Origin: Lentzea guizhouensis
GTDB taxonomy: Bacteria > Actinomycetota > Actinomycetes > Mycobacteriales > Pseudonocardiaceae
Assembly: GCF_001701025.1 (NCBI RefSeq)
Contig: NZ_CP016793.1
Location: 7,378,001 to 7,442,000 of the forward strand
DNA: 64,000 nt
Direction of reading: 5' to 3'
Shown in pieces: positions 8,446-16,803 of this stretch; position 1 is the first letter of the stretch, and each line of letters starts with the position of its first letter. The notes beneath the pieces are model-generated. The model saw nothing but the letters and a program-made list of their open reading frames with translations. It searched no databases and had not been told where the DNA came from. The translations under genes and the position numbers were made by a program.

Positions 8446-9209
8446 GTGGACATCCTTAGGTGGGTTGGGTGCACGTCGGTGGTGACGGTGTGGTCGATCA
8501 GGCGGCACAGCTCGCCGACGCCGTCCCTGACGTGGAAATGGCCCCCTGGTCGCTGGCACAGGTCGAACGTCTTCGCGGTGTGTGCGCCCCAGCCGAGCAT
8601 CCGCTGGGCACCGCCGCGTTCGCCGTCGCCGACGAACGCGGTGATCGGGCAGCCGAGCGGCGTGTCCGGCACGTGCTCATGGGTTTCGAGCACCGCGAAG
8701 TCGGCTCGGTAGCACGCGAGTGCGGCGGAGAGCAGACGGTCGTCCGCGCGGACGGCCGCGGGCAGTGGTCCCCAGCGCCGCTCGATCTCGGCGTGCAGCT
8801 CGCGGTCGTCGAGCAGGTGCAGCGGCGCACGGCTGACGGGGAGCGGAGGTGCTGTGCAGGAGGAGACGAAGAGGCGGACCGGCGTGATTCCGCGGTGTGC
8901 GCGCAGCGACTTCGCGACCTCGAACGCGACGAGGGCGCCGAGACTGTGCCCGAAGAGGGCGAACGGCTCGACGAACCGCACTCCGGCCAGCACGGCGTCG
9001 ACGAGCGGTGCCATGGCGGTGAACGCGTGCTCGCCGAGTTGGTGAGCGCGTCCGGGTGGCTGGACTGCCGCCACGCGAAGCCGCGGCAGTTCCGCGGCCC
9101 AGCGGACGAACTCGCCCGCCGCGCCGCCGGCGTGCGGAAAGCAGTACAGGGTCGCCACCGGGTCGGGCCGCGCGGCGCGTTCGACCACCCACCGGCGTTG
9201 CTCAGGCAT
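8442..9209 (-). CDS. type II thioesterase
   Basis: 255 aa alpha/beta hydrolase of the external thioesterase family. It opens LYCFPHAGGAAGEFVRWA. The nucleophile elbow is ALFGHSLGALVAFEVAKSLR, and the late catalytic His lies in PGGHFHVRDG. Length matches type II TEs such as GrsT. It lies between the KS-ACP gene, which it overlaps by 8 bp, and the dehydrogenase, which it overlaps by 4 bp. Expected role: removal of wrong or stalled acyl groups from carrier proteins in the cytoplasm. A free AT, aaRS-like charging and several discrete carriers make mis-loading likely, so an editing enzyme fits. Confidence 0.92.
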   Translation of the reverse strand: MPEQRRWVVERAARPDPVATLYCFPHAGGAAGEFVRWAAELPRLRVAAVQPPGRAHQLGEHAFTAMAPLVDAVLAGVRFVEPFALFGHSLGALVAFEVAKSLRAHRGITPVRLFVSSCTAPPLPVSRAPLHLLDDRELHAEIERRWGPLPAAVRADDRLLSAALACYRADFAVLETHEHVPDTPLGCPITAFVGDGERGGAQRMLGWGAHTAKTFDLCQRPGGHFHVRDGVGELCRLIDHTVTTDVHPTHLRMST

Positions 9210-11526
9210 CGCGGACCGCCGTGGCGCGGTTCGCGAGCCGTTCGTCGATCAGCGCGGCGAGCTCGCGCACCGACGGAGCGACGTACATGGCGCGGAGCTC
9301 CAGTGCCACGGGGAAGATCTGGCCGACGCGCGCGACGAGCCGGGTGGCGACCAGTGAGTCACCGCCGAGGTCGAAGAAGCTGTCGTCCGGATCGACGTCG
9401 GGCAGCCCGAGCATCTCGGTGAACAGCAGCGTCACCGCCCGTTCGACGTCCTGCGCCGCGTCCGTGACCGGGTCGAACCGCGGTGCCGGTGCGGCACCCG
9501 GCTCCTGCTCGACGAGGTGACGGCGTCGTTCGAAGGGGTAGGTGGGCAGCGGCACCCGGCGTCGCGGTCCGTGGCTGACCCGGGACCAGCGGATCGCCGC
9601 ACCGGCCAGCCACAGTTCACCGAGCGCCGTCACCGGCCGGACCGTGGTGACCACGACGTGCCGATCCGTCCACAGTGGATGAGCGCGGAGCTCGGACCCC
9701 AGCTCGTCGCCGCCGATCTCCAGGAACACCCGGCCAGGACCGGCGAGCGCGCTCGCGAGACCGGGTTCCGACCAGGCCACCTCGTCCACGGGCAGGCCCG
9801 GCACCGCAGCTGTCGCCCATGCACCGGGTTCGCGGCAGAACGCGATGTCGGGGCTGATGCCGATGGTGGTCCACCGTCGCGTCGTGGCGTTCTGGTCAGG
9901 ACCGGGACACAGCAGCGCCACCGGCCGTTCGTCGCCGCCTGTCACGAGCCGGTCCGGATCCCCGCCGGTGAGCACGTGCACGGCGTCGTCCCGGTCGTGG
10001 ACGACGGCGTAGCGCCGGCACCGGTGGCGGCGCCGTCCGACCTGCAGCGTCCACGCCACGTCGGCGAGCGCCTGTTCCGGGTGGCGGCGGAGGTGGTCGG
10101 CGAGCCGCGCGGTGGCCGCGTCGAGTGCGGCCGGAGTCCGGGCGGAGAGCAGCAGGACGTGCGGCCCCGGCGCGGGTTCGCCCGGTTCGCCGGTGGGCCG
10201 TTGTTCGAGCACGACGTGGGCGTTCGTCCCGCCGAGGCCGAACGAGCTCACCCCGGCCCTGCGCGGCACGCCGGCCGGCTGCCACGGTCGTGGTTCGGTG
10301 ACCACGGCGAACGGGCCCGCGTCGAAGTCGATGTCGGGATTCGGTGCCGTGAAGTGCAGGCTCGGCGGGATCACCCCGTGCTCGACGGCGAGCACGGTCT
10401 TGATGAACCCGGCGATGCCCGCGGCGGCGTCGGTGTGCCCGATGTTCGTCTTGACCGAACCGAGCCAGCAGGGTTCCCCGCGCTCCGCCCGGTCGCCGGC
10501 GAACACCCTGGTGAGCGCCGCGATCTCGATGGGATCGCCGACCGGGGTGGCGGTGCCGTGCGCCTCGACGTAGGTGACGGTCGACGGTGCCACGTCCGCG
10601 GCGAGCTGGGCCGCGCGGATGACCGCCGACTGCCCCCTGACCCCCGGCGCGGTGAACCCGACCCGCTCCGCACCGTCGTTGTTCACGGCCGAGCCGATGA
10701 GCACGGCGTGGACGTGGTCCCCATCGGCGAGCGCTTCCGGCAGCCGTTTCAGCACGGCGACACCGCACCCCTGACCACCGATCACCCCGTCCGCACGCGC
10801 GTCGAACGCACGGCACATCCCGGTGGGGGACAGGATGCCGCCGACCGTGTAACGCCCGAGCCGGGGCGGTACGTGCACGGACGTGCCACCGGCGAGCGCG
10901 AGGTCGCATTCGCCTGCCAGCAGCGCCTGTGCCGCGAGGTGGACGGCCACCAACGACGTCGCGCAGGCCGCCTGCACCGCGACCGCCGGCCCGGTCGTGC
11001 CGAGCTTGTAGGCGACCTTGCTGCACAAGAAGTCGGGGGCGGTGCCCATCCGGATGTCCCACTCGGTGACCGAGGGCAACTCGTCGCGCCGCGCCCGCAG
11101 CGCATGCGCATAGGACGACTCGCCACAACCCGCGTAGATGCCGATCGACCCCCGGTACCGCTGCGGGTCGTACCCCGCCCGTTCGAGCGCCTCGACCGCG
11201 CACTCGAGCAGCAGCCGGTGCTGGGGGTCCATCAACATCGCCTCGCGCGGGGTGCAGGCGAAGTAGTCCGCGTCGAACCACTCCGGCCGCCGCACCAAAC
11301 CGCCGGCGGGGACGTACTCCTCGGTGCCGCCGCCCGCCACCGCGACGGTGCGCGGAGAGGACCGGCTGACGCTGTCGACACCGGTGGACAGGTTCTCCCA
11401 GAACTCGTCCACGCCGTCCGCTTCCGGAAATCGGCAGGCCAAGCCGACAACAGCGAGATGTGTGCTCTGGCGTTCGTTTTCGGTACCTGGTTCAGCCTCG
11501 CTCAACGGAATCATGATCGTCGTCAA
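9202..11526 (-). CDS. type I PKS protein: KS - AT-less linker - ACP
   Basis: 774 aa. KS spans residues ~22-445 with Cys188 (VQAACATSLVAVH), His323 (VEAHGTATPVGDP) and His364 (KTNIGHTDAAAG). A KS-AT linker follows, but no AT nucleophile motif exists. Instead there is an ~180-aa stretch that still resembles AT edges: VALLCPGPDQ near 536, FLEIGGDELGSELRAHPLW near 601, LGELWLAGAAIRW near 635 and PLPTYPFERRRH near 659. An ACP follows, with Ser724 in FFDLGGDSLVATRL. No KR, DH or ER is seen, so the added unit should keep its beta-keto group unless modified in trans. It probably extends a chain with the aminomalonyl unit supplied by the free AT. Start ATG 11526 lies inside the upstream carrier gene; ATG 11514 is an alternative. 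Confidence 0.9.
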   Translation of the reverse strand: MTTIMIPLSEAEPGTENERQSTHLAVVGLACRFPEADGVDEFWENLSTGVDSVSRSSPRTVAVAGGGTEEYVPAGGLVRRPEWFDADYFACTPREAMLMDPQHRLLLECAVEALERAGYDPQRYRGSIGIYAGCGESSYAHALRARRDELPSVTEWDIRMGTAPDFLCSKVAYKLGTTGPAVAVQAACATSLVAVHLAAQALLAGECDLALAGGTSVHVPPRLGRYTVGGILSPTGMCRAFDARADGVIGGQGCGVAVLKRLPEALADGDHVHAVLIGSAVNNDGAERVGFTAPGVRGQSAVIRAAQLAADVAPSTVTYVEAHGTATPVGDPIEIAALTRVFAGDRAERGEPCWLGSVKTNIGHTDAAAGIAGFIKTVLAVEHGVIPPSLHFTAPNPDIDFDAGPFAVVTEPRPWQPAGVPRRAGVSSFGLGGTNAHVVLEQRPTGEPGEPAPGPHVLLLSARTPAALDAATARLADHLRRHPEQALADVAWTLQVGRRRHRCRRYAVVHDRDDAVHVLTGGDPDRLVTGGDERPVALLCPGPDQNATTRRWTTIGISPDIAFCREPGAWATAAVPGLPVDEVAWSEPGLASALAGPGRVFLEIGGDELGSELRAHPLWTDRHVVVTTVRPVTALGELWLAGAAIRWSRVSHGPRRRVPLPTYPFERRRHLVEQEPGAAPAPRFDPVTDAAQDVERAVTLLFTEMLGLPDVDPDDSFFDLGGDSLVATRLVARVGQIFPVALELRAMYVAPSVRELAALIDERLANRATAVRDA

Positions 11527-11929
11527 ACCCCCGATTGCGCTGGTCGCGCAGACGCGCCAGGCGAGAGCGAGCCCTCGCGCGTTCGCTGCCGTCCGGCAGG
11601 TCGGCCGGCCTCATTGCCGCAGCGCCGTCGAGAAAGCCGCCGAGTGCCCTGACCGTCGGATGCTCGAACAGTTCCACGATGTGCGGACGCATGTTCAGGC
11701 GTTGTGAAATTCGATCCCGAACAACGTGCATCAGCATTGAGTAGCCGCCGACGTCAAAAAAGTTGTCGAGCACCCCGACCTGATCGATTTCAAGCACCTC
11801 GCACCAGATCTCGGCGAGGGTGCGCTCGGTGTTCGTCCAGGTCGCGCTGTCATGCTCAACAGGACTGTCATCCGGCCGCGCTGTGCCAGCGCGTCGCTCG
11901 CCGTGCGTGCGGCTGCCTTGCGCGCCCAC
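11492..11929 (-). CDS. discrete peptidyl/acyl carrier protein
   Basis: 145 aa from GTG 11929, the first plausible start. Residues ~35-105 form a carrier domain with LAEIWCEVLEIDQVGVLDNFF and the phosphopantetheine Ser in VGGYSMLMHVV (Tyr replaces the usual His or Asp before Ser). The last 40 residues are Arg/Asp-rich and may be a docking tail, because the KS-ACP gene begins inside this gene (35-bp overlap). It is the first gene of the operon. It could hold the starter or the upstream peptide for the KS protein, perhaps loaded by a free A domain or by the free condensation enzyme. No loading enzyme is fused to it. Confidence 0.82.
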   Translation of the reverse strand: MGAQGSRTHGERRAGTARPDDSPVEHDSATWTNTERTLAEIWCEVLEIDQVGVLDNFFDVGGYSMLMHVVRDRISQRLNMRPHIVELFEHPTVRALGGFLDGAAAMRPADLPDGSERARARSRLARLRDQRNRGFDDDHDSVERG

Positions 11930-12434
11930 GGAGAATCACGTCCTCGAATGGAGAATCTTGATCAGTCGCGCTCGTGTCCGGCAATGGGTGAACACACGTG
12001 TTCCACCGTTGGCATCGTCATCCCCCTCGGTGATCTCGATGCAACCAGGGGTGCGCGAAAAAATTCGGCGGCCGGAGTCGCCGCTGCCGTTCAACTTCCC
12101 CCCGTTGCCCCCTGATGCGGTGGTGCGGCTGTATCAGAATCTCGCACCACGATATATGTCTACCGATCCTGCTCGCACCACGATATATGTCTACCGATCC
12201 TGTGTGATGTTGTCAACAAATAGCCTGATTCGGTCGCTGCTGGAATATTCCAACCAACAATTTCGCGGTCGAACGATTTGGTGGCGATGGCGGGGTCAGA
12301 TCCGAGACGTTGCGGACCGCGCCGAAGCGGGCCTCGGCTGCCGTCCGGTCGACGGCACCGTCGTGGCCCCTTTGCCGTACAACTGCTGCAAGAACTCCTG
12401 ACGCAGTGATCGAGCAATGGAACTGGGTGCTGGC
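11930..12434 (-). promoter_or_regulatory. leader region of the KS/aminomalonyl operon
   Basis: 505 bp without a convincing gene, between the first carrier gene and the convergent end of the lipoprotein gene. Composition is less GC-rich than its neighbours around 12110-12270. It contains the 31-bp perfect tandem repeat described separately. I could not identify a confident -35/-10 pair. The operon promoter should lie here because no minus-strand gene feeds into it closely. Confidence 0.45.
12141..12202. repeat. 31-bp perfect tandem direct repeat (2 copies)
   Basis: Copy 1 is 12141-12171 and copy 2 is 12172-12202, identical over 31 bp and directly abutting. The unit begins CTCGCACCACGATATATGTC and ends with ACCGATCCTG. 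Each unit has an AT-rich core (GATATATGT) that stands out in this GC-rich DNA. It lies about 210-270 bp upstream of the first operon gene. It could be a doubled regulator site or a chance tandem duplication. Confidence 0.9.
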
Positions 12435-13937
12435 CTAACACTCCCTGTCGTGGTCCGTGTCGCAGAACTCGGCCTGGAGACCGTCCGGGCGCAGCACCAC
12501 CGCGCCGGGGGCGACGACGCGAACCTGGAACACGGCTCCGATCGGTGCCGCCGGGTCGTCGGATGCGGTCACCTCGAGTGTTCTGGTGCCGTTCTCCGCG
12601 GTGTGCGTGGTGCGCACCTGCACCGTCCGGTACGTCCCGGCGGTGTCGCCGGGGCCGCGGTAGAACAGCTTGCCCGTACCGGCGTCGTCCACCACGACCC
12701 GGCCTGAGTGCTGGCTCCACGACCCACCGGGCAGCAGCGCCCGGCCAGGGCCTCGTGCCGGTCCGGCGGGGTCACCGTGGCGCCACACCTCGGTCGGGCC
12801 GATGAGCTTGTGTTTGGTGCGCAGCAGCAGGCTGACCGTGCCGTTGGACAGGAAGCCCAGTCTCTCCGCCTGATCGAAACCGTTGTCCCGCACCGGGGTC
12901 TTCGTCCACGTGACACCGTCTGCCGACGTCCACAGCGCGGCTCCGCCCGCCCAGCCGAGCGCAAGGAATCCGCTGTGCCACGGTATGACCTGGTGCACCG
13001 TGCGCTGCCGCCGGGGAACCACGCCGGCGTCGGGCAGCCTGCCGGACGCGATCGAGGCCGTTGCGGTCCACGCCGTGTCGCCGTCCCGGCGGTACCAGGC
13101 GGTCAGACCTCTGTCGCGATCTTCCTCGTGCACCGGGTCCGCGGTGTTCGTGAATGCGACGGCCACGCCGTCGTTGTGCGTGGCGGCGTCGATCCTCGGT
13201 CTGCCGACGCCCGCCGGCCAGCCGATCAGCTGCGGCCCGACGTCACGCCAGGTCCTGCCGTCGCGGGACTCCAGGAGTGCCGGGGTGGCGTGGTCGTGCC
13301 CGATGATGATCCGGTAGATCAGGAAGCCGTGGCCGGTCGCGGCCACCAACGGCGGTTCGTAGGGGTACACATCCGGCATCGGCACGTCCACCGGCTCGCC
13401 GAACCTCTCGCCGTCCGCCGAGTGCCAGATCCTCAGCACGTCCGCGGTCGCGATGCCCGTCTCCGGACCGAAGCCGACGACCACCACACCGCGCGGGCCG
13501 GCGCTGATCGAGGACACGCGGTCGCCCGGCCGGGCGCCTGGCAGCGGGATGCGGTACCAGACGTCGCCTTCGGACGTCCACACCGTGGGGCCGTGGAAGC
13601 CCTCGCCCAGCAGATAGCCGTGTTTTCCATGTCCCGCAACGGCATCGCCCTGCCCGAGCTCTGTCAGGCCAGAGATGACGATCTGGCGCCACGTCGCGCC
13701 GTCGGCCGACATGTGCACGACGGGAACATCATCGGCCCGCTCGCTCGCCACCGCGAAGCCGCCTTGCCAACCGGCTGCGCCACGCACGCTCGGCAGTTGC
13801 TCGTATTGCAATGTGGGCACGCTCGTGCGAGTCCACCGCGGCTCGCTGAACGGCGCCTCGGGGGCTTCCTCCGCAGTGCAGGCGGTGACCAGCAACGCGG
13901 CGAGGCAGACGGCGGCTACTCGCACGACGGCCTCCAC
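12435..13937 (-). CDS. secreted lipoprotein with beta-propeller-like repeats
   Basis: 500 aa. The N-terminus (MEAVVRVAAVCLAALLVTACTAEE) is a lipoprotein signal with lipobox LVTAC. The mature part repeats a pattern of W-x-S-x-D-G-x-x-W (MSADGATW, TSEGDVWYRI, WHSADGERF, ESRDGRTWRDV, WTSADGVTWTKT), as in BNR/sialidase-type beta-propeller blades. It is probably anchored outside the membrane. No catalytic residues are recognised. Its 5' end overlaps the 3' end of the upstream membrane-protein gene by 22 bp, so the two are translationally coupled and may act together. Function unknown. Confidence 0.8.
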   Translation of the reverse strand: MEAVVRVAAVCLAALLVTACTAEEAPEAPFSEPRWTRTSVPTLQYEQLPSVRGAAGWQGGFAVASERADDVPVVHMSADGATWRQIVISGLTELGQGDAVAGHGKHGYLLGEGFHGPTVWTSEGDVWYRIPLPGARPGDRVSSISAGPRGVVVVGFGPETGIATADVLRIWHSADGERFGEPVDVPMPDVYPYEPPLVAATGHGFLIYRIIIGHDHATPALLESRDGRTWRDVGPQLIGWPAGVGRPRIDAATHNDGVAVAFTNTADPVHEEDRDRGLTAWYRRDGDTAWTATASIASGRLPDAGVVPRRQRTVHQVIPWHSGFLALGWAGGAALWTSADGVTWTKTPVRDNGFDQAERLGFLSNGTVSLLLRTKHKLIGPTEVWRHGDPAGPARGPGRALLPGGSWSQHSGRVVVDDAGTGKLFYRGPGDTAGTYRTVQVRTTHTAENGTRTLEVTASDDPAAPIGAVFQVRVVAPGAVVLRPDGLQAEFCDTDHDREC

Positions 13938-14707
13938 TCGTCACCGGCCCCGGTCATGCACCACCTGCGGGCCGCCGTGATCGCGGTGGTGCGGAACGGC
14001 ATCCCCTGATCGTCGATGCGAAGTTCGCCCGAACGCGCCCCGGCGGTCCACCGCACCAGGAGCACCCATTCGACCTCCTCGCTGGGGGAGGAGGGTTCGA
14101 CGATGAACTGCTCGACGTCGTCCCGGCCGATCGTGAACGGGAACGAGACCGGCGGGATCGTCTCCTCGCCGTGGTTGCCCTCCCTGGGGACGGCGGTCGG
14201 CGCGACGGCGGAGAGGTCCACCGCGAAGAACCGCGGAGTGAGACCTCCGCCGCATCGGCCGGGCAGGTGTACCCCGGACGCGGCCGGTCCGCGGTTGAGC
14301 ACCTCCGCCTTCATCGACTGCAGCACGACCTTCATGTCGGTCAGGCCCTGCAACGTCACGATCACGTAGTGCCCGCTGGCAGCCACGGCGCCGGGCGGCC
14401 GATCCACGACCTTGATCGGCGCATCGCCCTCATGCGGCGCCACCCACCCGGTGGAGTCACAGGATCCGTCGAGCACCGAGGAGGCCGCCAGCGGATCACC
14501 GGTGAACGGCTGCTCGTCCCGCGGCCAGAGGTGCCAGGTGATGAAACCCCCGATGGCGAGCACGACGCAGAAGATCGCGCCGAGAGGCACGATCGCGCGC
14601 TGGTGGCCGTGGACGGTCAGGGAGCCGATGTGCCTGGCCTGCACCACGGTGCCGTCGACATCGCGTGCCGCGTTCGTGACGTCCTGGTTCTGATCGTCGG
14701 CGGTCAT
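13916..14707 (-). CDS. single-TM membrane protein with VVQA leader motif, function unknown
   Basis: 263 aa from ATG 14707 (MTADDQNQDVTNAARDVDG). A short cytoplasmic segment holds DGTVVQARHIGSLTVHG. This G-x-VVQA-x-x-I motif recurs at the start of many actinobacterial proteins of unknown role. One membrane helix follows (IVPLGAIFCVVLAIGGFITW), then a ~190-aa extracytoplasmic domain with Cys residues that could form disulfides (GSCDSTGW, PGRCGGG, RWCMTG, PSCE). Longer N-terminal readings run into low-complexity Arg-rich sequence and are unlikely. It is coupled to the downstream lipoprotein. I do not recognise the family. Confidence 0.75.
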   Translation of the reverse strand: MTADDQNQDVTNAARDVDGTVVQARHIGSLTVHGHQRAIVPLGAIFCVVLAIGGFITWHLWPRDEQPFTGDPLAASSVLDGSCDSTGWVAPHEGDAPIKVVDRPPGAVAASGHYVIVTLQGLTDMKVVLQSMKAEVLNRGPAASGVHLPGRCGGGLTPRFFAVDLSAVAPTAVPREGNHGEETIPPVSFPFTIGRDDVEQFIVEPSSPSEEVEWVLLVRWTAGARSGELRIDDQGMPFRTTAITAARRWCMTGAGDEWRPSCE

Positions 14708-14991
14708 CGCCGCGGAATCTACCAAAAGATCCGTGCCCAAACGATGGGACCGCGTGAATCGCCGATGTGCTCGCAACCGCCGGCGCGAGCCGCATACTGA
14801 CCGCTGATCTGGAATCACTTGCCTACGGCGTGCGCCGCGGGAATACGAGCGGCACTGCACGAGCATCGAACCCACCGATCACTCGCCGTCGCAGCGCCCT
14901 TGAACGCGCGGCCTGAGCCTCTCGAGCCCGGCCAGATCGAACGCCTCACCGTCAATCGACAGGACCGTGCGCCGAGCCGGTCGTCGCCGCC

Positions 14992-15111
14992 GTGGACGTG
15001 AGCAGACGCCGCCAGTGGGAGGAGGCGTTGCGCGACAAGGCGAAGCGCGACGAGCTGACCGGGCTGGCCAGCCGTGCCCACTTCCTGCACGTCCTCCACA
15101 CGTCAAGGTGA
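14992..15111 (+). pseudogene. GGDEF-domain (diguanylate cyclase) remnant
   Basis: A plus-strand frame reads VDVSRRRQWEEALRDKAKRD then ELTGLASRAHFLHVL, and stops at TGA 15109-15111. This is the classic linker plus DxLTGLxxRxxF start of a GGDEF domain. The rest of the domain, including GGDEF itself, is missing, and no upstream sensor domain is in frame. It lies alone in the 550-bp gap 14708-15257. I see nothing else there except the hairpin at 15199-15226. It is read as a decayed fragment of a PAS/GAF-GGDEF gene. Confidence 0.6.
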
Positions 15112-15198
15112 TCGCTTGGTACGACGACAAATGAGACTTCGCACCATGTGGTCGACACGCTGGAGTTGCTCGCAGGGGTCGTACGGGTAGCAGGAGAC

Positions 15199-15226
15199 CG
15201 CCCGGTGGAGATGGCTCCACCGGGCG
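15199..15226. terminator. hairpin terminator, 12-bp perfect stem
   Basis: Arms 15199-15210 (CGCCCGGTGGAG) and 15215-15226 are perfect reverse complements around a 4-nt loop. It lies about 30 bp past the stop of the minus-strand secreted-protein gene. There is no clear U-tract, as is common in actinomycetes. Confidence 0.7.
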
Positions 15227-15257
15227 CCGCAGTTGTCGCCTTCTGTCGTGCGAAACG

Positions 15258-15587
15258 TCAGCGGGCGCACCGCCACGAGTACGGGTTGCCGGTGTCGAGG
15301 ACGATGGCGAACGCGCCGCCGGCCCACTGGCGTGCGCAGGCGTCGTTGAGGTCGACGCTGTAGAAGTTGCCCGAGCTCGGGGAGTAGCAGCGCCACGCGT
15401 AGGCGTTGTGCGGGTCGAGGAGCCGGAGCTCCAGCGGCGACGAGAACTGCACCCGGCACTGCTGAGCGATGTCGACGCCGCCGATGACGGTGGCCGCCGA
15501 TGCTTGCCCCGCGGCGACCGGCAACGCCAGCGCGCCGAGCCCCAGTGCCACCGCGACCTGGACGATCTTCTTGCTGAGCTTGGTCAT
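15258..15587 (-). CDS. small secreted Cys-containing protein
   Basis: 109 aa. The signal peptide runs MTKLSKKIVQVAVALGLGAL through GQASA, cleaved before ATVIGG. The ~75-aa mature part has four Cys (QQCRV, WRCYS, DACAR, WRCAR) and two blocks of pattern C-x-x-Q-[FW] ... A-[YF] ... W-R-C. These resemble small exported actinobacterial proteins with two disulfides. Start ATG 15587 has the upstream sequence GGAGAGGGTTCGG. It may be monocistronic, with a hairpin after its stop. Function unknown. Confidence 0.8.
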   Translation of the reverse strand: MTKLSKKIVQVAVALGLGALALPVAAGQASAATVIGGVDIAQQCRVQFSSPLELRLLDPHNAYAWRCYSPSSGNFYSVDLNDACARQWAGGAFAIVLDTGNPYSWRCAR

Positions 15588-15709
15588 CCGAACCCTCTCC
15601 CGTTCCGGACCGTCCTGTGCGGCCCTCTCCTCTGATGTTGGTCAGCGGAGAGGTCGCCGCCCATCGCCCGGCGGACGATCCGGGTGGCACCAGGCACTCG
15701 TCTTCGGGA

Positions 15710-16684
15710 CTACCTCGCGACGTATTTGCACACGTCTTCGGCGACGAGGTGCCGGGTCGCCATGCCGTATTTGCGGAAGATGGCGCGCAGGTGCGTTCTG
15801 ACCGTGTGCGGACTCCGGCCCAGCTCAGCGGCGAGCTGATCGTTGTCGTGACCTTCAGCCAGGTGCAGTGCTACCTCCTGCTCGACCGGGGTGAGCGCGA
15901 GGAACCGCTGTTCAGGTCCGTCGTCGAGGTCCAGGGTCATTTCGATGAGTTCGGACTGGAGCTGCTCGCACGCGCGCACGATCAATGCGAGCTGGTGGGC
16001 GGAATCGGCTGGGTCGCGTCGTGCCTGTTCGGCCATGGCGCGCACCTCGGCGACGCGGGAGCCGAGGTGTTCCACGATGTGGTCGGCAGTGACCGGGTGC
16101 GTGGTGCTGTCGCCGGCGGGAAGCAGTCGCAGCGCCTCGCGGTCGTCGGCGTCGCGTCGTAGCAGCCGGGCGAGCAGGTCGGTGAGCCATTCCAGCGCTC
16201 GCACGGTGTTGTCGTCGAACGCGTCTGGTGCGTAGCTCTGCACCGAGACCATGCCGAACACCTGGGAGTTGCCGTCGCGGTCCGGTCTGAGCATGGGTGC
16301 GGTGATTGCGTCCGCAGAACGTCGTGAGGTGTCGCCGCACATGACGCCCGCGTGCAGCACCGCGCCGTTGTCGTATGCGTAGCGGTAGGTGACGCGGTGC
16401 TTGAGCAGCCAGGCGGTCTGGCCATGTGGGCCGTAGGTGTGGACGGCGGGGTCGTCGTACGCGCCGCTGTCGAAGCCGTACGGATAGCGGACCCGGTTGG
16501 CACCCTGAAGAATGCCGACGTAAAGGCAGTCCACCGGCGTGATCTTTGTGAGCGCCGCGCGAAGGTAGTCGTAAACGGCGTAGTGGTTGCCCTTCGCGAG
16601 AACACCGATCTTGTGATAGGCCTCGCGAAGCACAGTGGCCGTCTGGGCGTCTACCCGCAACGAGCCAGGCTTCGTCGTTGTCAT
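15710..16684 (-). CDS. LuxR-type transcription regulator with N-terminal GAF-like domain
   Basis: 324 aa. The C-terminus (~255-324) is a LuxR/NarL helix-turn-helix: LTPVEQEVALHLAEGHDNDQ, then LAAELGRSPHTVRTHLRAIF, ending CKYVAR. The N-terminal ~170 residues look like a GAF-type sensor: DYLRAALTKITPVDCLYVGI, then FGMVSVQSYAPDAFDDNTV and ALEWLTDLLARLLRR, the usual GAF end helix. No receiver domain is present, so it is not a two-component response regulator. It is divergent from the SH3-like secreted-protein gene across a ~120-bp gap. It may sense a small molecule. No target is evident. Confidence 0.87.
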   Translation of the reverse strand: MTTTKPGSLRVDAQTATVLREAYHKIGVLAKGNHYAVYDYLRAALTKITPVDCLYVGILQGANRVRYPYGFDSGAYDDPAVHTYGPHGQTAWLLKHRVTYRYAYDNGAVLHAGVMCGDTSRRSADAITAPMLRPDRDGNSQVFGMVSVQSYAPDAFDDNTVRALEWLTDLLARLLRRDADDREALRLLPAGDSTTHPVTADHIVEHLGSRVAEVRAMAEQARRDPADSAHQLALIVRACEQLQSELIEMTLDLDDGPEQRFLALTPVEQEVALHLAEGHDNDQLAAELGRSPHTVRTHLRAIFRKYGMATRHLVAEDVCKYVAR

Positions 16685-16803
16685 CGCAGCATCATGGCCA
16701 CGCTTCGGGCAGCTGGTTTCTGTCGCCCGCTCTTTGACCTTTTTCTGTCATTTCCCTCCTCGGTGCGGTGTCAGTAATGACGCCCATGTACAGAGGAGCA
16801 CGA

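Noticed and set aside
14819..15001. 60-codon plus frame just before the GGDEF remnant
   Set aside because: Out of frame with the remnant and without domain similarity; not enough to call a gene.
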